This document shows, one piece after another, positions 39,455-45,846 of a stretch of DNA of 45,846 nucleotides. The stretch covers positions 1 to 45,846 of the forward strand of contig JAFZSP010000101.1 of NCBI GenBank assembly GCA_017619335.1. Direction: 5' to 3'. Numbering within the stretch: the stretch's first letter is position 1; each line of letters starts with the position of its first letter. The stretch comes from Bacteroidaceae bacterium (GTDB lineage Bacteria; Bacteroidota; Bacteroidia; Bacteroidales; Bacteroidaceae). The translations under genes and the position numbers were made by a program. The notes beneath the pieces are model-generated. The model did not search any database. It saw only the letters and a program-made list of their open reading frames with translations, and was not told the origin of the DNA.

Positions 39455-39813
39455 ACACGTGTATCTATAAAGAGGTCTTTCATTTTCTTCAGGGCTTCTT
39501 TGGAAATCGGCAAGGAAAAGGCGAATGACTGCATATCGGACAACACCAGTCGTTGGTGGGCACAGTCGATGTTGAAAACGTAGTCACGATTGATGATAAA
39601 CCGCTTGCCGATGCGCATGAAGACAGCTGCCTGCTCCCGCAACTGTTCACTCAAAGTGGTTTCCATCCGGGCGAGGCTAACCCCCACCTGCACTTTCAAC
39701 TTGTTCTTGGTCATGATGTTGGTGTAGTTGCCATCGGCCTCGAAGTAGGCAATGCGCTCCACGTCCAACCGCAGGAGGTTGTCACGGCTATTGAAGAAGA
39801 TGAGCTGTCTCAT
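39451..39813 (-). CDS. Stand-alone LytTR DNA-binding protein
   Basis: A 120-aa protein consisting almost only of a LytTR domain (about 5-105: RLDVERIAYFEADGNYTNI, VGVSLARMETTLSEQL, FMRIGKRFIINRDYVFNI). No receiver domain is present. It overlaps the kinase stop and the FHA start by 4 nt each (ATGA both times), so it is translationally coupled into the kinase-FHA unit. It may be controlled by phosphorylation through the kinases and could bind the dyad in the operon promoter (43307-43332); both are inference. Confidence 0.92.
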   Translation of the reverse strand: MRQLIFFNSRDNLLRLDVERIAYFEADGNYTNIMTKNKLKVQVGVSLARMETTLSEQLREQAAVFMRIGKRFIINRDYVFNIDCAHQRLVLSDMQSFAFSLPISKEALKKMKDLFIDTRV

Positions 39814-41279
39814 AGTCGTTTGCCGTTCTTGTCATACCAATTACCCTGGTCGGGTTGTCCGTCCTTGAAGGTTCCTTCGAAATAGCTGCCGTCCTCTTTG
39901 ACGGTGTAGCGTCCCTTGTGGAAACGATTGTCGCGGAATTCTCCCGTGAAGGTGTCACCGTTCTTCATGACGAAGCGGGCACCGATGCCTTGCATGATAC
40001 CATGAACAAAAGGTCCCTCATAGCTCAATCCGACGGAGCCGTCGGAAAAGGTGGCTGTTCCCTTGCCATGTGGTTTGCCTTCAGCATCGATGTCTCCAGT
40101 ATAGCGATAGTCACCAATAGGTGAGGTACAAGCCTGATCCGTTGCGGTGTTGGGCTTGGCTGCTTCCACGATTTCTTGAACGAGTTCTTGGGAGTTGGAT
40201 GAAGAATCATCTTTTGTGTGGCTCTTTGGCCAGAAGAGGATGGCTAATAATAAAAGAAGCACTGCCGCCGCTGCTCCGATGATGCCTATCTGACCGTTAG
40301 AGAGTCTTTGCCATAACGGTGTGGGCTTGGGAGGTGGAGGGGTGTCTGGCATCTGGGTTTTGTCGTTGTCCTGGTCATCGTTGTCAATGGGTTCGGTCGT
40401 AGTCGGCAACGCCAGAAACTCCCGCACATCGGCTACTGACTGCGGACGTTTGCGGCGGTTGGGGTTCATCAACCACAGGATGAGCTTGCGCATCTGCTCA
40501 CTCATGCTCTTGGGGAACTCAAAGGCATCGGCCTCCGCTTCTTGGATTTCAGAAACCATTGGAGGTGTTTTGCCCGAGAGCAAGTTGTACAGCGTGGCAC
40601 CCAGCGCATAGAGGTCTGTCCAGGGGCCGATGCGATCCAGATTCTGATCCACTTGTTCAGAGGGAGCATAGCCCTGCGTGTAGGTCATACCGATGGAGGT
40701 GGAGTTGGCTCCACCTACACCCAACTGCTTGCTGGCACCGAAGTCTATCAGCACGGGACGGCCATTGCTCTTCAACAGGATGTTGCCAGGTTTCAAGTCC
40801 AAATGCCACATCTGCTGTGTGTGGACGTACTCCAGTGCATCGAGCAGGTCGGGCAGTAACTGCCGCACCCGTTCTTCGGAGAGTGGGCCATGACGTTCAA
40901 CGGCCTCTTTGAGCGAACCGCCATCGATATAGTCCATGATGTAATATGAGGTCTCGTTCTCGTCGAAGAGATCTTCAACATGCACGATTCCTGGATGGCG
41001 CAACTTTCGCAGTCGCCGGGCTTCTTTGTTAAACTTCTCGCGCTGAGCCTCGAACTGAGGCTGCGAGGCACTTGCAACGCTGACGGTGGTCGTCTCACCC
41101 TCGCGCTCGCTGATGCCTTTCAGGAAAAACTCCTTCATGGCCCAGCGCTCATCGAAACGCGTGTTCCGGACTACATACGTGTTGCCAAAGCCGCCGGAGG
41201 AAAGTTGCTGTTCCACGCGGTAACGGCCTTGCAGTTCTGTGCCAATAGGCAACAATTGTTTGTCTTTTTCGTTTGACAT
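39810..41279 (-). CDS. Membrane Ser/Thr kinase with MORN-repeat C-terminus
   Basis: A 489-aa protein. The kinase domain covers about 20-290: SSGGFG loop, AMK with Lys49, HLDLKPGN with D161 (non-RD) and IDFG with D179, then GYAPSEQ and DLYALGATLYNLL. A Pro-rich linker (PPPPKPTP) and one membrane segment (about 335-355, IIGAAAAVLLLLLAILFW) lead to a periplasmic domain with MORN-like repeats (YTGDIDAEGKPHGKGTATF, YEGPFVHGIMQGIGARF, FTGEFRDNRFHKGRY, FEGTFKDGQPDQGNWY). MORN repeats bind lipids or proteins, so this may be the sensor side. Second in its unit, 18 nt after the kinase-SUMF gene. Confidence 0.93.
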   Translation of the reverse strand: MSNEKDKQLLPIGTELQGRYRVEQQLSSGGFGNTYVVRNTRFDERWAMKEFFLKGISEREGETTTVSVASASQPQFEAQREKFNKEARRLRKLRHPGIVHVEDLFDENETSYYIMDYIDGGSLKEAVERHGPLSEERVRQLLPDLLDALEYVHTQQMWHLDLKPGNILLKSNGRPVLIDFGASKQLGVGGANSTSIGMTYTQGYAPSEQVDQNLDRIGPWTDLYALGATLYNLLSGKTPPMVSEIQEAEADAFEFPKSMSEQMRKLILWLMNPNRRKRPQSVADVREFLALPTTTEPIDNDDQDNDKTQMPDTPPPPKPTPLWQRLSNGQIGIIGAAAAVLLLLLAILFWPKSHTKDDSSSNSQELVQEIVEAAKPNTATDQACTSPIGDYRYTGDIDAEGKPHGKGTATFSDGSVGLSYEGPFVHGIMQGIGARFVMKNGDTFTGEFRDNRFHKGRYTVKEDGSYFEGTFKDGQPDQGNWYDKNGKRL

Positions 41280-41297
41280 ATATAATGATTATTCTAT

Positions 41298-43274
41298 TCA
41301 GTCATTTGCAGGGAGGGCTAAGCGGAGGCCTTGATCGCGGTATTTCGCATGAGTATATCGGCAGGATGGCATCGTTAAAAAGCCCAATTCTAAATAACTG
41401 CCTCCACGGGCTACATGAGACTCTCCTTGAACGGGTCCCGTGGGATTAGTTTGTGTACCTGAAGGATAATGAGCATACCAATCCAAGCAGAGTTCATAGA
41501 CATTCCCACCCATATCGTAAAGCCCCAACTCATTAGGGATTTTGGTGCCAACAGGATGAGTCTTTGTACTCCCAGTGCTTTGAGTCCAACCCACCTCAGT
41601 GTGTTTATTGCTGCCGCAATACTGGTAGCCTTTACTTTTGTTTCCCCCACGTGCGGCAAATTCCCATTGTGCTTCACTGGGCAAGATAAACGAACTTCCC
41701 GTCAAGTCATTCAGTTTCTGGATAAAGTCTTGACAATCATCCCAACTGATGGTCTCTACGGGCAAATCCTCTCCTTTGAAATGAGAAGGATTGGAACCCA
41801 TAACAGCCTGCCAAAGAGCCTGTGTGACTTCTGTTTCACCTATGTAGAAATCATCCGTGAGCGTGACCTTGTGCACAGGCTTAGCATCTATATCATACAC
41901 TTTCTCTCCCATGTCGAACGTCCCAGCCTCCACGCGAATCATCTTGAACGAGACGCCGTTCACTTGGAAAGTCCTGTTGCCCAGAGAATCCTCTGTATAA
42001 GGTTTCTGCATCTCAGCAGCGATGGTGCTCAATGAGTCAGCTACTGCAATGGAGTCCGCAAAGACTGCATCTGACTTCGTGGAAGAACTACAGGAGTGCA
42101 TGGAGAGATTAATCACCATCACGGCAACAGCTGCTATTGCGGTAAGAAGCAAGAAACCCAACAGCCAGCGGGTGTTCTTACTGACGAATGAAGCAATGGG
42201 TTTCCAAAAAGGTTGGCTGGACTGCTGACGAGTGCGGGAAGGCGAAGTTTGGCGGGGAGTGTACGTGGTTTCCTCCGAAGCAGCATCAGTTACAGCTATT
42301 GAGGCAGATTCAGAATTCGCGATGGGAGCATCTTGTTCTGTCTCATTTCGCACGGCCTGTTTTTCGTATAATGTCAACGCCTCCAGAACCTCCCTCACAC
42401 TTTGGAAGCGTTTTTTACGCATGGGGGTCATTGCTTTCTCTATCACAGCAATGGTGCTGGTGGATACGCCATGCTTCTCAAGGACAAAGGCGGGAAAACC
42501 ATCGTTCAGCACTTCGCTGGCTTCAGGCGGACGCTCGCCGGTCAGCATCTTGTAGATGGTGGCACCGAAAGCATAGACATCCATTGTCACAGGCAGCCCG
42601 TCGCCTCGTTGGTAGTTGGCTTGCTCAATAGGAGCGTAACCTGGTGTGCCGCCGCCAATAGAGGTGCTAGACTCTGGAGCACCTTGCTTATCGAACTGCT
42701 TGGAGAGGCCGAAGTCGATGAGAACAGCCTCGCCTGTAGAACGCAGCATTACATTGGCAGGTTTCAGGTCCAGATGCAGCATCTGATGGGCGTGCATGGC
42801 TTCCAGTGCATCTCCAATCTGACGGGCTATCAGCAAAGCCTCCGATTCTTTCAGTGTTCCCTTCTTCTCGAGATAAATCTCCAGACTGCCGCCCTCGACG
42901 TATTCCATGGCATAGTAGGCCGTACCATTCGCTTCAAAGTATTCCAGCACCTTCACAATATGAGGATGTTGAAGCTTGGCAAGGTTCTCAGCCTCACGCA
43001 GGAACTTCTTTTTATAATCCGTGAAGTAGCTTCCTTGACTGCTGCTGGTCACTTCCGTACCCTCGCGGCCACTGAAATCGCGCATGAAGAACTCCTTCAC
43101 TGCCACCTGCACTTTCGTGGAGAACGACCCCATCTGTCCCACAACTTGCATCTCTGTGGAAGCCAAATAGGTGATGCCGAAGGTTCCTTGCCCCAATGCC
43201 TTCTGAATCTGATACCGGTTCTTAGGGCCTTGAAGAATGGTTCCTTGAGGGAGAGAATTCATAATGTCTGGCAT
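41298..43274 (-). CDS. Membrane Ser/Thr kinase with extracytoplasmic SUMF domain
   Basis: A 658-aa protein. The kinase domain covers about 20-300: GQGTFG (28-33), VAVK with Lys60, HLDLKPAN with D169, IDFG with D187 and GYAPIEQ. A Ser/Thr/Gln-rich linker and one membrane segment (WLLGFLLLTAIAAVAVMVI, about 370-390) precede a SUMF domain (about 440-655: VNGVSFKMIRVEAGTFDMG, EVTQALWQAVMG, LPSEAQWEFAARGG, NVYELCLDWY). Its C-terminus (GPVQGESHVARGGSYLELG..LRLALPAND) differs in both protein and DNA from the two SUMF genes at the other end of the cluster and lacks the conserved 3' flank. First gene of its unit, behind the promoter at 43296-43328. Confidence 0.93.
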   Translation of the reverse strand: MPDIMNSLPQGTILQGPKNRYQIQKALGQGTFGITYLASTEMQVVGQMGSFSTKVQVAVKEFFMRDFSGREGTEVTSSSQGSYFTDYKKKFLREAENLAKLQHPHIVKVLEYFEANGTAYYAMEYVEGGSLEIYLEKKGTLKESEALLIARQIGDALEAMHAHQMLHLDLKPANVMLRSTGEAVLIDFGLSKQFDKQGAPESSTSIGGGTPGYAPIEQANYQRGDGLPVTMDVYAFGATIYKMLTGERPPEASEVLNDGFPAFVLEKHGVSTSTIAVIEKAMTPMRKKRFQSVREVLEALTLYEKQAVRNETEQDAPIANSESASIAVTDAASEETTYTPRQTSPSRTRQQSSQPFWKPIASFVSKNTRWLLGFLLLTAIAAVAVMVINLSMHSCSSSTKSDAVFADSIAVADSLSTIAAEMQKPYTEDSLGNRTFQVNGVSFKMIRVEAGTFDMGEKVYDIDAKPVHKVTLTDDFYIGETEVTQALWQAVMGSNPSHFKGEDLPVETISWDDCQDFIQKLNDLTGSSFILPSEAQWEFAARGGNKSKGYQYCGSNKHTEVGWTQSTGSTKTHPVGTKIPNELGLYDMGGNVYELCLDWYAHYPSGTQTNPTGPVQGESHVARGGSYLELGFLTMPSCRYTHAKYRDQGLRLALPAND

Positions 43275-43295
43275 ACGATTTAGTTATTTTGCCGA

Positions 43296-43328
43296 CAAAG
43301 ATAATGCTTTTTTGCGAGATAACGCAAA
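43296..43328 (-). promoter_or_regulatory. Promoter of the kinase-SUMF / kinase-MORN / LytTR / FHA unit
   Basis: On the minus strand TTTG (43328-43325), 21-nt spacer, TATCTTTG (43303-43296). The predicted start is near 43290, about 16 nt before the ATG. Confidence 0.7.
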
Positions 43329-43332
43329 AAAG
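43307..43332. promoter_or_regulatory. Operator-like perfect dyad in the kinase promoter
   Basis: CTTTTTTGCG / AGATAA / CGCAAAAAAG, 10-bp perfect arms. It fills the spacer and covers the -33 element, a typical site for a repressor or activator. Confidence 0.6.
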
Positions 43333-43414
43333 GATGAAAAAATGTGAAGGAAAGGGCCCAAAAAGTGGAAAATGCTATTCAATAAAGCTTTTGGAAAGAT
43401 AAAAGTGTGAATAA

Positions 43415-43446
43415 ATTGGTCAAATCAGAATAAAAGGCTATCTTTG
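43415..43446 (+). promoter_or_regulatory. Promoter of the WG-repeat gene
   Basis: TTGG (43415-43418), 20-nt spacer, TATCTTTG (43439-43446). The leader is about 85 nt. Confidence 0.65.
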
Positions 43447-43537
43447 TGCCGTGATTAGTCAAATAATTCGTCATTATCGCAGCGATGATGGCATCTCTAA
43501 AGAATATAATGGAGTGATTCACCAATAAAAGATAATC

Positions 43538-44518
43538 ATGAAGCAAAGATTCATAACCTCAGTGATAGCCCTCTCCCTGCTGGCCACGATGCCTGTGTGG
43601 GGACAGACGCAGGTGATTAAGCGTCCGGAAACGAAGCAGAATGCAAAACCGGCGAAGGCAGTTAGTCGCTGGAAATGGAATGATGGTTATATCGAAGGCC
43701 TTGCCAAGGTTCAAGATAAGAATGATAAGTGGGGTTTTATCGACAAGACCGGTAAGCTAGTGATCCCTTGTCAGTGGAAGAGAGCATGGTCTTTCTCAGA
43801 GGGACTGGCTCGAGTGATGGACGACAATAATAAGTGGGGTTTTATTGACAAGACCGGTAAGTTGGTTATGGCTTGTCAATGGAAAGAAATCAATTCGTTT
43901 TCAGAAGGAATCGCCGGGGTAGAGGACGAGAGTGGCAAACATGGATTCGTTGACAATACTGGTAAAATAGTGGCTCCTTGTATATATGACGGCGTGGGTT
44001 ATTTCCATGAAGGGCTGGCATGGGTAGGAACACATGGTAAGGGTGTTGGGTTTATTGATAAGACAGGTGAACTCGTTATTCCACAAGAATGGTCAAAATC
44101 TGAGGGTTTCAGTGAGGGCCTTGCCTTAATGGATGGTTGGAGTAACGGAGGGTTTATAGACAAAACAGGCAAGGTCGTTATACCAAAGACTTGGGAAAAA
44201 GCCGGCTCTTTTCATGAGGGGTTGGCATCTGTTCAAGACAAGGAAGAGCGATGGGGATTTATTGATAAAACAGGAACTCTTGTGATTCCGCATAAGTGGA
44301 AGAATGGATATGTATTATTAGCGGCGCCCTTCTTTCGTGATAGCTTAGCCTCCGTCAAGGATGACAATGGAAAATGGGGCTTTATTGACAAGACTGGAGT
44401 GGTGGTGATACCATGCAAGTGGAAATGGGCTGGAGACTTCATTAATGGTTTGGCAGAAGTTAGAGATGAATCTGGCAAGTCTCACAAGATCAACAAACAA
44501 GGTGAGATTGTAAAGTAA
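43538..44518 (+). CDS. Exported WG-repeat protein
   Basis: A 326-aa protein with a signal peptide (about 1-23, PVWGQ). It consists of about seven WG (KWG-F-I-D-K-T-G) repeats, each near 38-40 residues, for example NDKWGFIDKTGKLVIPCQWK, then SFSEGLARV. WG repeats form a beta-propeller or solenoid of unknown binding role. It is divergent from the kinase cluster across a 263-bp gap with back-to-back promoters, so it could be a co-regulated periplasmic partner (inference). The codons are more A/T-rich than in the PUL genes. A hairpin follows at 44595-44629. Confidence 0.9.
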   Translation: MKQRFITSVIALSLLATMPVWGQTQVIKRPETKQNAKPAKAVSRWKWNDGYIEGLAKVQDKNDKWGFIDKTGKLVIPCQWKRAWSFSEGLARVMDDNNKWGFIDKTGKLVMACQWKEINSFSEGIAGVEDESGKHGFVDNTGKIVAPCIYDGVGYFHEGLAWVGTHGKGVGFIDKTGELVIPQEWSKSEGFSEGLALMDGWSNGGFIDKTGKVVIPKTWEKAGSFHEGLASVQDKEERWGFIDKTGTLVIPHKWKNGYVLLAAPFFRDSLASVKDDNGKWGFIDKTGVVVIPCKWKWAGDFINGLAEVRDESGKSHKINKQGEIVK

Positions 44519-44594
44519 TATCCCCGTCAAAGACGAGTGGAAATAGGATTCTCGTTATAAACCAATTACAGGACAACGAAAAGAATACAAAAAA

Positions 44595-44629
44595 CGCGTT
44601 TCCTTCACGGGGGGAGTGAGGGAAACGCG
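44595..44629. terminator. Terminator-like hairpin after the WG gene
   Basis: CGCGTTTCC-tTCAC / ggggg / GTGA-gGGAAACGCG, followed by a T-containing tract (GTTCTTTG). The remaining gap 44630-44778 shows no gene. Confidence 0.7.
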
Positions 44630-44778
44630 GTTCTTTGTGGGTGGAATGGAGGGTTAATACTCTGGGAAATCGTCTCCTGCCAGATACCCCCCTTTGCACT
44701 AAACGACTTCTACTGCGGCCTTGCTTGCGCCGGCCTTGTACAAGTCGAGTGCTGCACCCCTTCTGTTGTGGACGATAC

Positions 44779-45258
44779 TCAATCGTCCCCTTCCAGAAGG
44801 CCCTCGGGTTGGAGGTCCTCGTACTCGATGATGGCATCGAAACAGGGGCACTGCTTCATCCATTCGTCGGGGTCAATGCGGCCGTTGCCGTCCAGGTCGG
44901 GGCTGAGGTCGCGGTGTCCCATGATGATGGCGCCGGGGAACTGGTCGTGGAGGCGTGTGAGGAGGGCACGTAGGCTCTGTCGCTGGGCTCGGGTGCGTGT
45001 GTCGGCTGGTTCGTCGAAGAGGTTGATGCCGCCTTCGTAGCAGATGCCGATGCTGTGTTGGTTCTGGCCTTTGCAGTGGGCGCCGACTTGCCAGAGTGGA
45101 CGGCCCTCGTGGACTTGGCCGTCGCGGGTGATGTAGTAGTGGTAGCCGATGTCCTTCCAACCGCGCTGGCGGTGGTCTTCGCGGCACTGGCGGAAGGTGT
45201 AGGGCCGGTCGATGCGGGTGGCGCTGCAGTGCAGCACGATGAGTGTGATGGTGCGCAT
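44779..45258 (-). CDS. N-acetylmuramoyl-L-alanine amidase (Amidase_2/PGRP type)
   Basis: A 159-aa zinc amidase that cuts between MurNAc and the stem peptide. Zinc ligands are visible in IVLHCSAT (His10) and GHRDLSPDLDGNG (His), with the conserved Tyr region DIGYHYYITRDGQVHEGRP and the final CPCFD replacing the usual C-G-xF-D. It has no signal peptide, as in the short phage-like amidases of Bacteroidales. It pairs with the smalltalk protein just upstream, 31 nt away, the usual partner of this gene. Confidence 0.93.
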   Translation of the reverse strand: MRTITLIVLHCSATRIDRPYTFRQCREDHRQRGWKDIGYHYYITRDGQVHEGRPLWQVGAHCKGQNQHSIGICYEGGINLFDEPADTRTRAQRQSLRALLTRLHDQFPGAIIMGHRDLSPDLDGNGRIDPDEWMKQCPCFDAIIEYEDLQPEGLLEGDD

Positions 45259-45266
45259 GAAATTCA

Positions 45267-45293
45267 GTTTAGTGTTTAGGGTTTAGGGTTTAG
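45267..45293 (+). repeat. Four 7-bp units, (G/T)GTTTAG type
   Basis: GTTTAG then TGTTTAG, GGTTTAG, GGTTTAG between the smalltalk stop and the amidase start. It resembles a telomere repeat by chance; here it is a short microsatellite. Confidence 0.8.
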
Positions 45294-45391
45294 ATGACTG
45301 CGATGCAGCCCTGTGTGGTGAGGGCGGTGAGCAGCGCCGTCAGGATGGTGATGATGATGTCGATGATTCGCTTCAAAGTTTCCTTTTTCAT
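45290..45391 (-). CDS. Smalltalk protein
   Basis: A 33-aa peptide, MKKETLKRIIDIII followed by TILTALLTALTTQGCIAVI. A short basic N-terminus is followed by a hydrophobic helix with a Cys. The name smalltalk is used for such tiny proteins that lie beside amidase genes in Bacteroides and Prevotella; their function is unknown. The amidase is 31 nt downstream on the same strand. Confidence 0.85.
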   Translation of the reverse strand: MKKETLKRIIDIIITILTALLTALTTQGCIAVI

Positions 45392-45446
45392 AAGCTTTTG
45401 AGTTTAAAGTTTAGCGTTGTTTGTGTTGTGGTTGATTGCGTGGATT

Positions 45447-45606
45447 GATGCCGTAGGCATCAGACAATGGTAGCCAGCCAATTCATTGGCTGGTAAGGTG
45501 GTCGCAAATGGAATGCGTGCCGTAGGTACGCGAGAGGGATCTGTTGTCGCGTACCTAAAGGCACGCGTTTTCCCCGCCCCTTCATACCAGCCGTTAAAAC
45601 GGCTGG
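45447..45606. repeat. REP-like palindrome cluster, right end
   Basis: Contains GATGCC-gta-GGCATC (45447-45461); a composite in inverted orientation, CCAGCCAAT..ATTGGCTGG (within 45473-45494) plus GCGTGCC-GTA-GGTACGC (45515-45531); and a direct copy, GCGTACCTAAAGGCACGC (45549-45566) plus CCAGCCGTT..AACGGCTGG (45587-45606). These are the same palindromes as at 10-67. The stretch 45392-45731 holds no gene. Confidence 0.75.
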
Positions 45607-45680
45607 CTACCCCTATTACGCCCCTCTGGGGCTTCCCTTTCCGCTGGGCTACCCTTTTCCCTTCTCCCCGGCTCCCTCGC

Positions 45681-45716
45681 CCCCCTCTTTGAAAGAGAGG
45701 GGTCGGGGGTGAGTCT
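45681..45716 (+). repeat. Hairpin repeat, third copy
   Basis: CCCCCTCTTTGAAAGAGAGG then GGTCGGGGGTGAGTCT. Identical over more than 30 nt to the repeat coding for GH92 residues 20-33 and to the complement of 17176-17208. Confidence 0.9.
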
Positions 45717-45731
45717 GTTGGGGCTTGCCCT

Positions 45732-45846
45732 TTACGGTTCGGGGGTCACGGGGGTGACATTGCCGCCTTCGTCGATTTCGATGGTGGCTTCACCGTCCAT
45801 GATGGCCTGCCACTGTTCCTGGGTGATGGTGCCCTCCTTGACGAGC
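45732..45846 (-). CDS. 3' end of an unrecognised gene (partial)
   Basis: The last 37 codons of a gene that continues beyond the window edge. The product ends LVKEGTITQEQWQAIMDGEA then TIEIDEGGNVTPVTPEP. It is acidic with a short helix containing QEQW and a Pro-rich end. By position, upstream of smalltalk and the amidase, it may be part of the same small module. No family was recognised. Confidence 0.6.
   Translation of the reverse strand, partial: LVKEGTITQEQWQAIMDGEATIEIDEGGNVTPVTPEP

Noticed and set aside
32326..43274. Type VI secretion phosphorylation pathway (PpkA/PppA/Fha)
   Set aside because: Kinase, PP2C, FHA and SUMF occur together in such pathways, but no structural or effector gene of type VI secretion is in the window, and caspase, LytTR and MORN parts do not fit.
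45267..45293. Telomere-type repeat
   Set aside because: Only four units, lying between two small genes; a chance microsatellite.

Overview
Organism: the window reads as a Bacteroidales chromosome, most likely a Prevotella-type gut or rumen species (inference). The evidence is a complete SusC/SusD polysaccharide-utilisation locus, Bacteroidetes promoters of the form TTTG-N19-21-TAnnTTTG in front of many genes, lipoprotein-rich PUL proteins, a smalltalk/amidase pair, and palindromic or hairpin intergenic repeats typical of these genomes. Base composition is GC-rich for the phylum in the coding regions. No rRNA, tRNA or CRISPR was seen.

Layout. 1-590: repeats, a 54-nt perfect palindrome and a promoter-driven structured RNA candidate with no gene of its own, ending at a terminator. 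588-2412 (minus): a BlaI-type repressor and an M56/BlaR1-type sensor peptidase, with two matching operator-like dyads upstream. 2584-6218: a TIGR04076 protein, a GH35 beta-galactosidase carrying in-frame repeat insertions, and a GH43-like lipoprotein. 6457-21217 (plus): a co-directional alpha-mannan PUL, in order a six-hairpin (GtaA/DUF4965) lipoprotein, a TIG/propeller lipoprotein, SusC, SusD, a SusE-position lipoprotein, GH92 and GH76. The GH92 has Gln where the usual catalytic acid Glu sits, which points to mannose-phosphate linkages of yeast mannan. 21422-28976 (minus): a housekeeping operon of serine acetyltransferase, rRNA methyltransferase, dipeptidyl peptidase, PurD, a membrane protein and a DedA-type protein. 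29244-32300: a SGNH hydrolase, a Fic protein and a MntA/HepT toxin-antitoxin pair.

32326-43274 (minus) is the most unusual part. It is a roughly 11-kb signalling cluster in two transcription units: three Hanks-type kinases (two fused to formylglycine-enzyme-like, C-type-lectin-fold domains and one to MORN repeats), a PP2C phosphatase, two FHA/zinc-ribbon proteins, a caspase-like peptidase, a lone LytTR regulator, a secreted PEGA-SUMF protein and an EF-hand-like protein of unknown function. Two neighbouring SUMF domains are about 89% identical over most of their length, but only about half identical over the last ~43 residues, and then match again at DNA level through and past the stop codon. 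Many variable codons have the form NNC, as expected if AAC codons had been randomised. This is the pattern of a diversity-generating retroelement (DGR) target. No reverse transcriptase or template repeat lies in the window, so it is a hypothesis.

43538-45846: a WG-repeat protein, an N-acetylmuramoyl-alanine amidase, a 33-residue smalltalk protein, a cluster of REP-like palindromes of the same family as those at the left end, and the 3' end of an unrecognised gene. A recurring theme is that intergenic hairpin repeats have been built into coding sequences in frame (GH35 twice, GH92, PP2C, possibly a kinase-SUMF protein).
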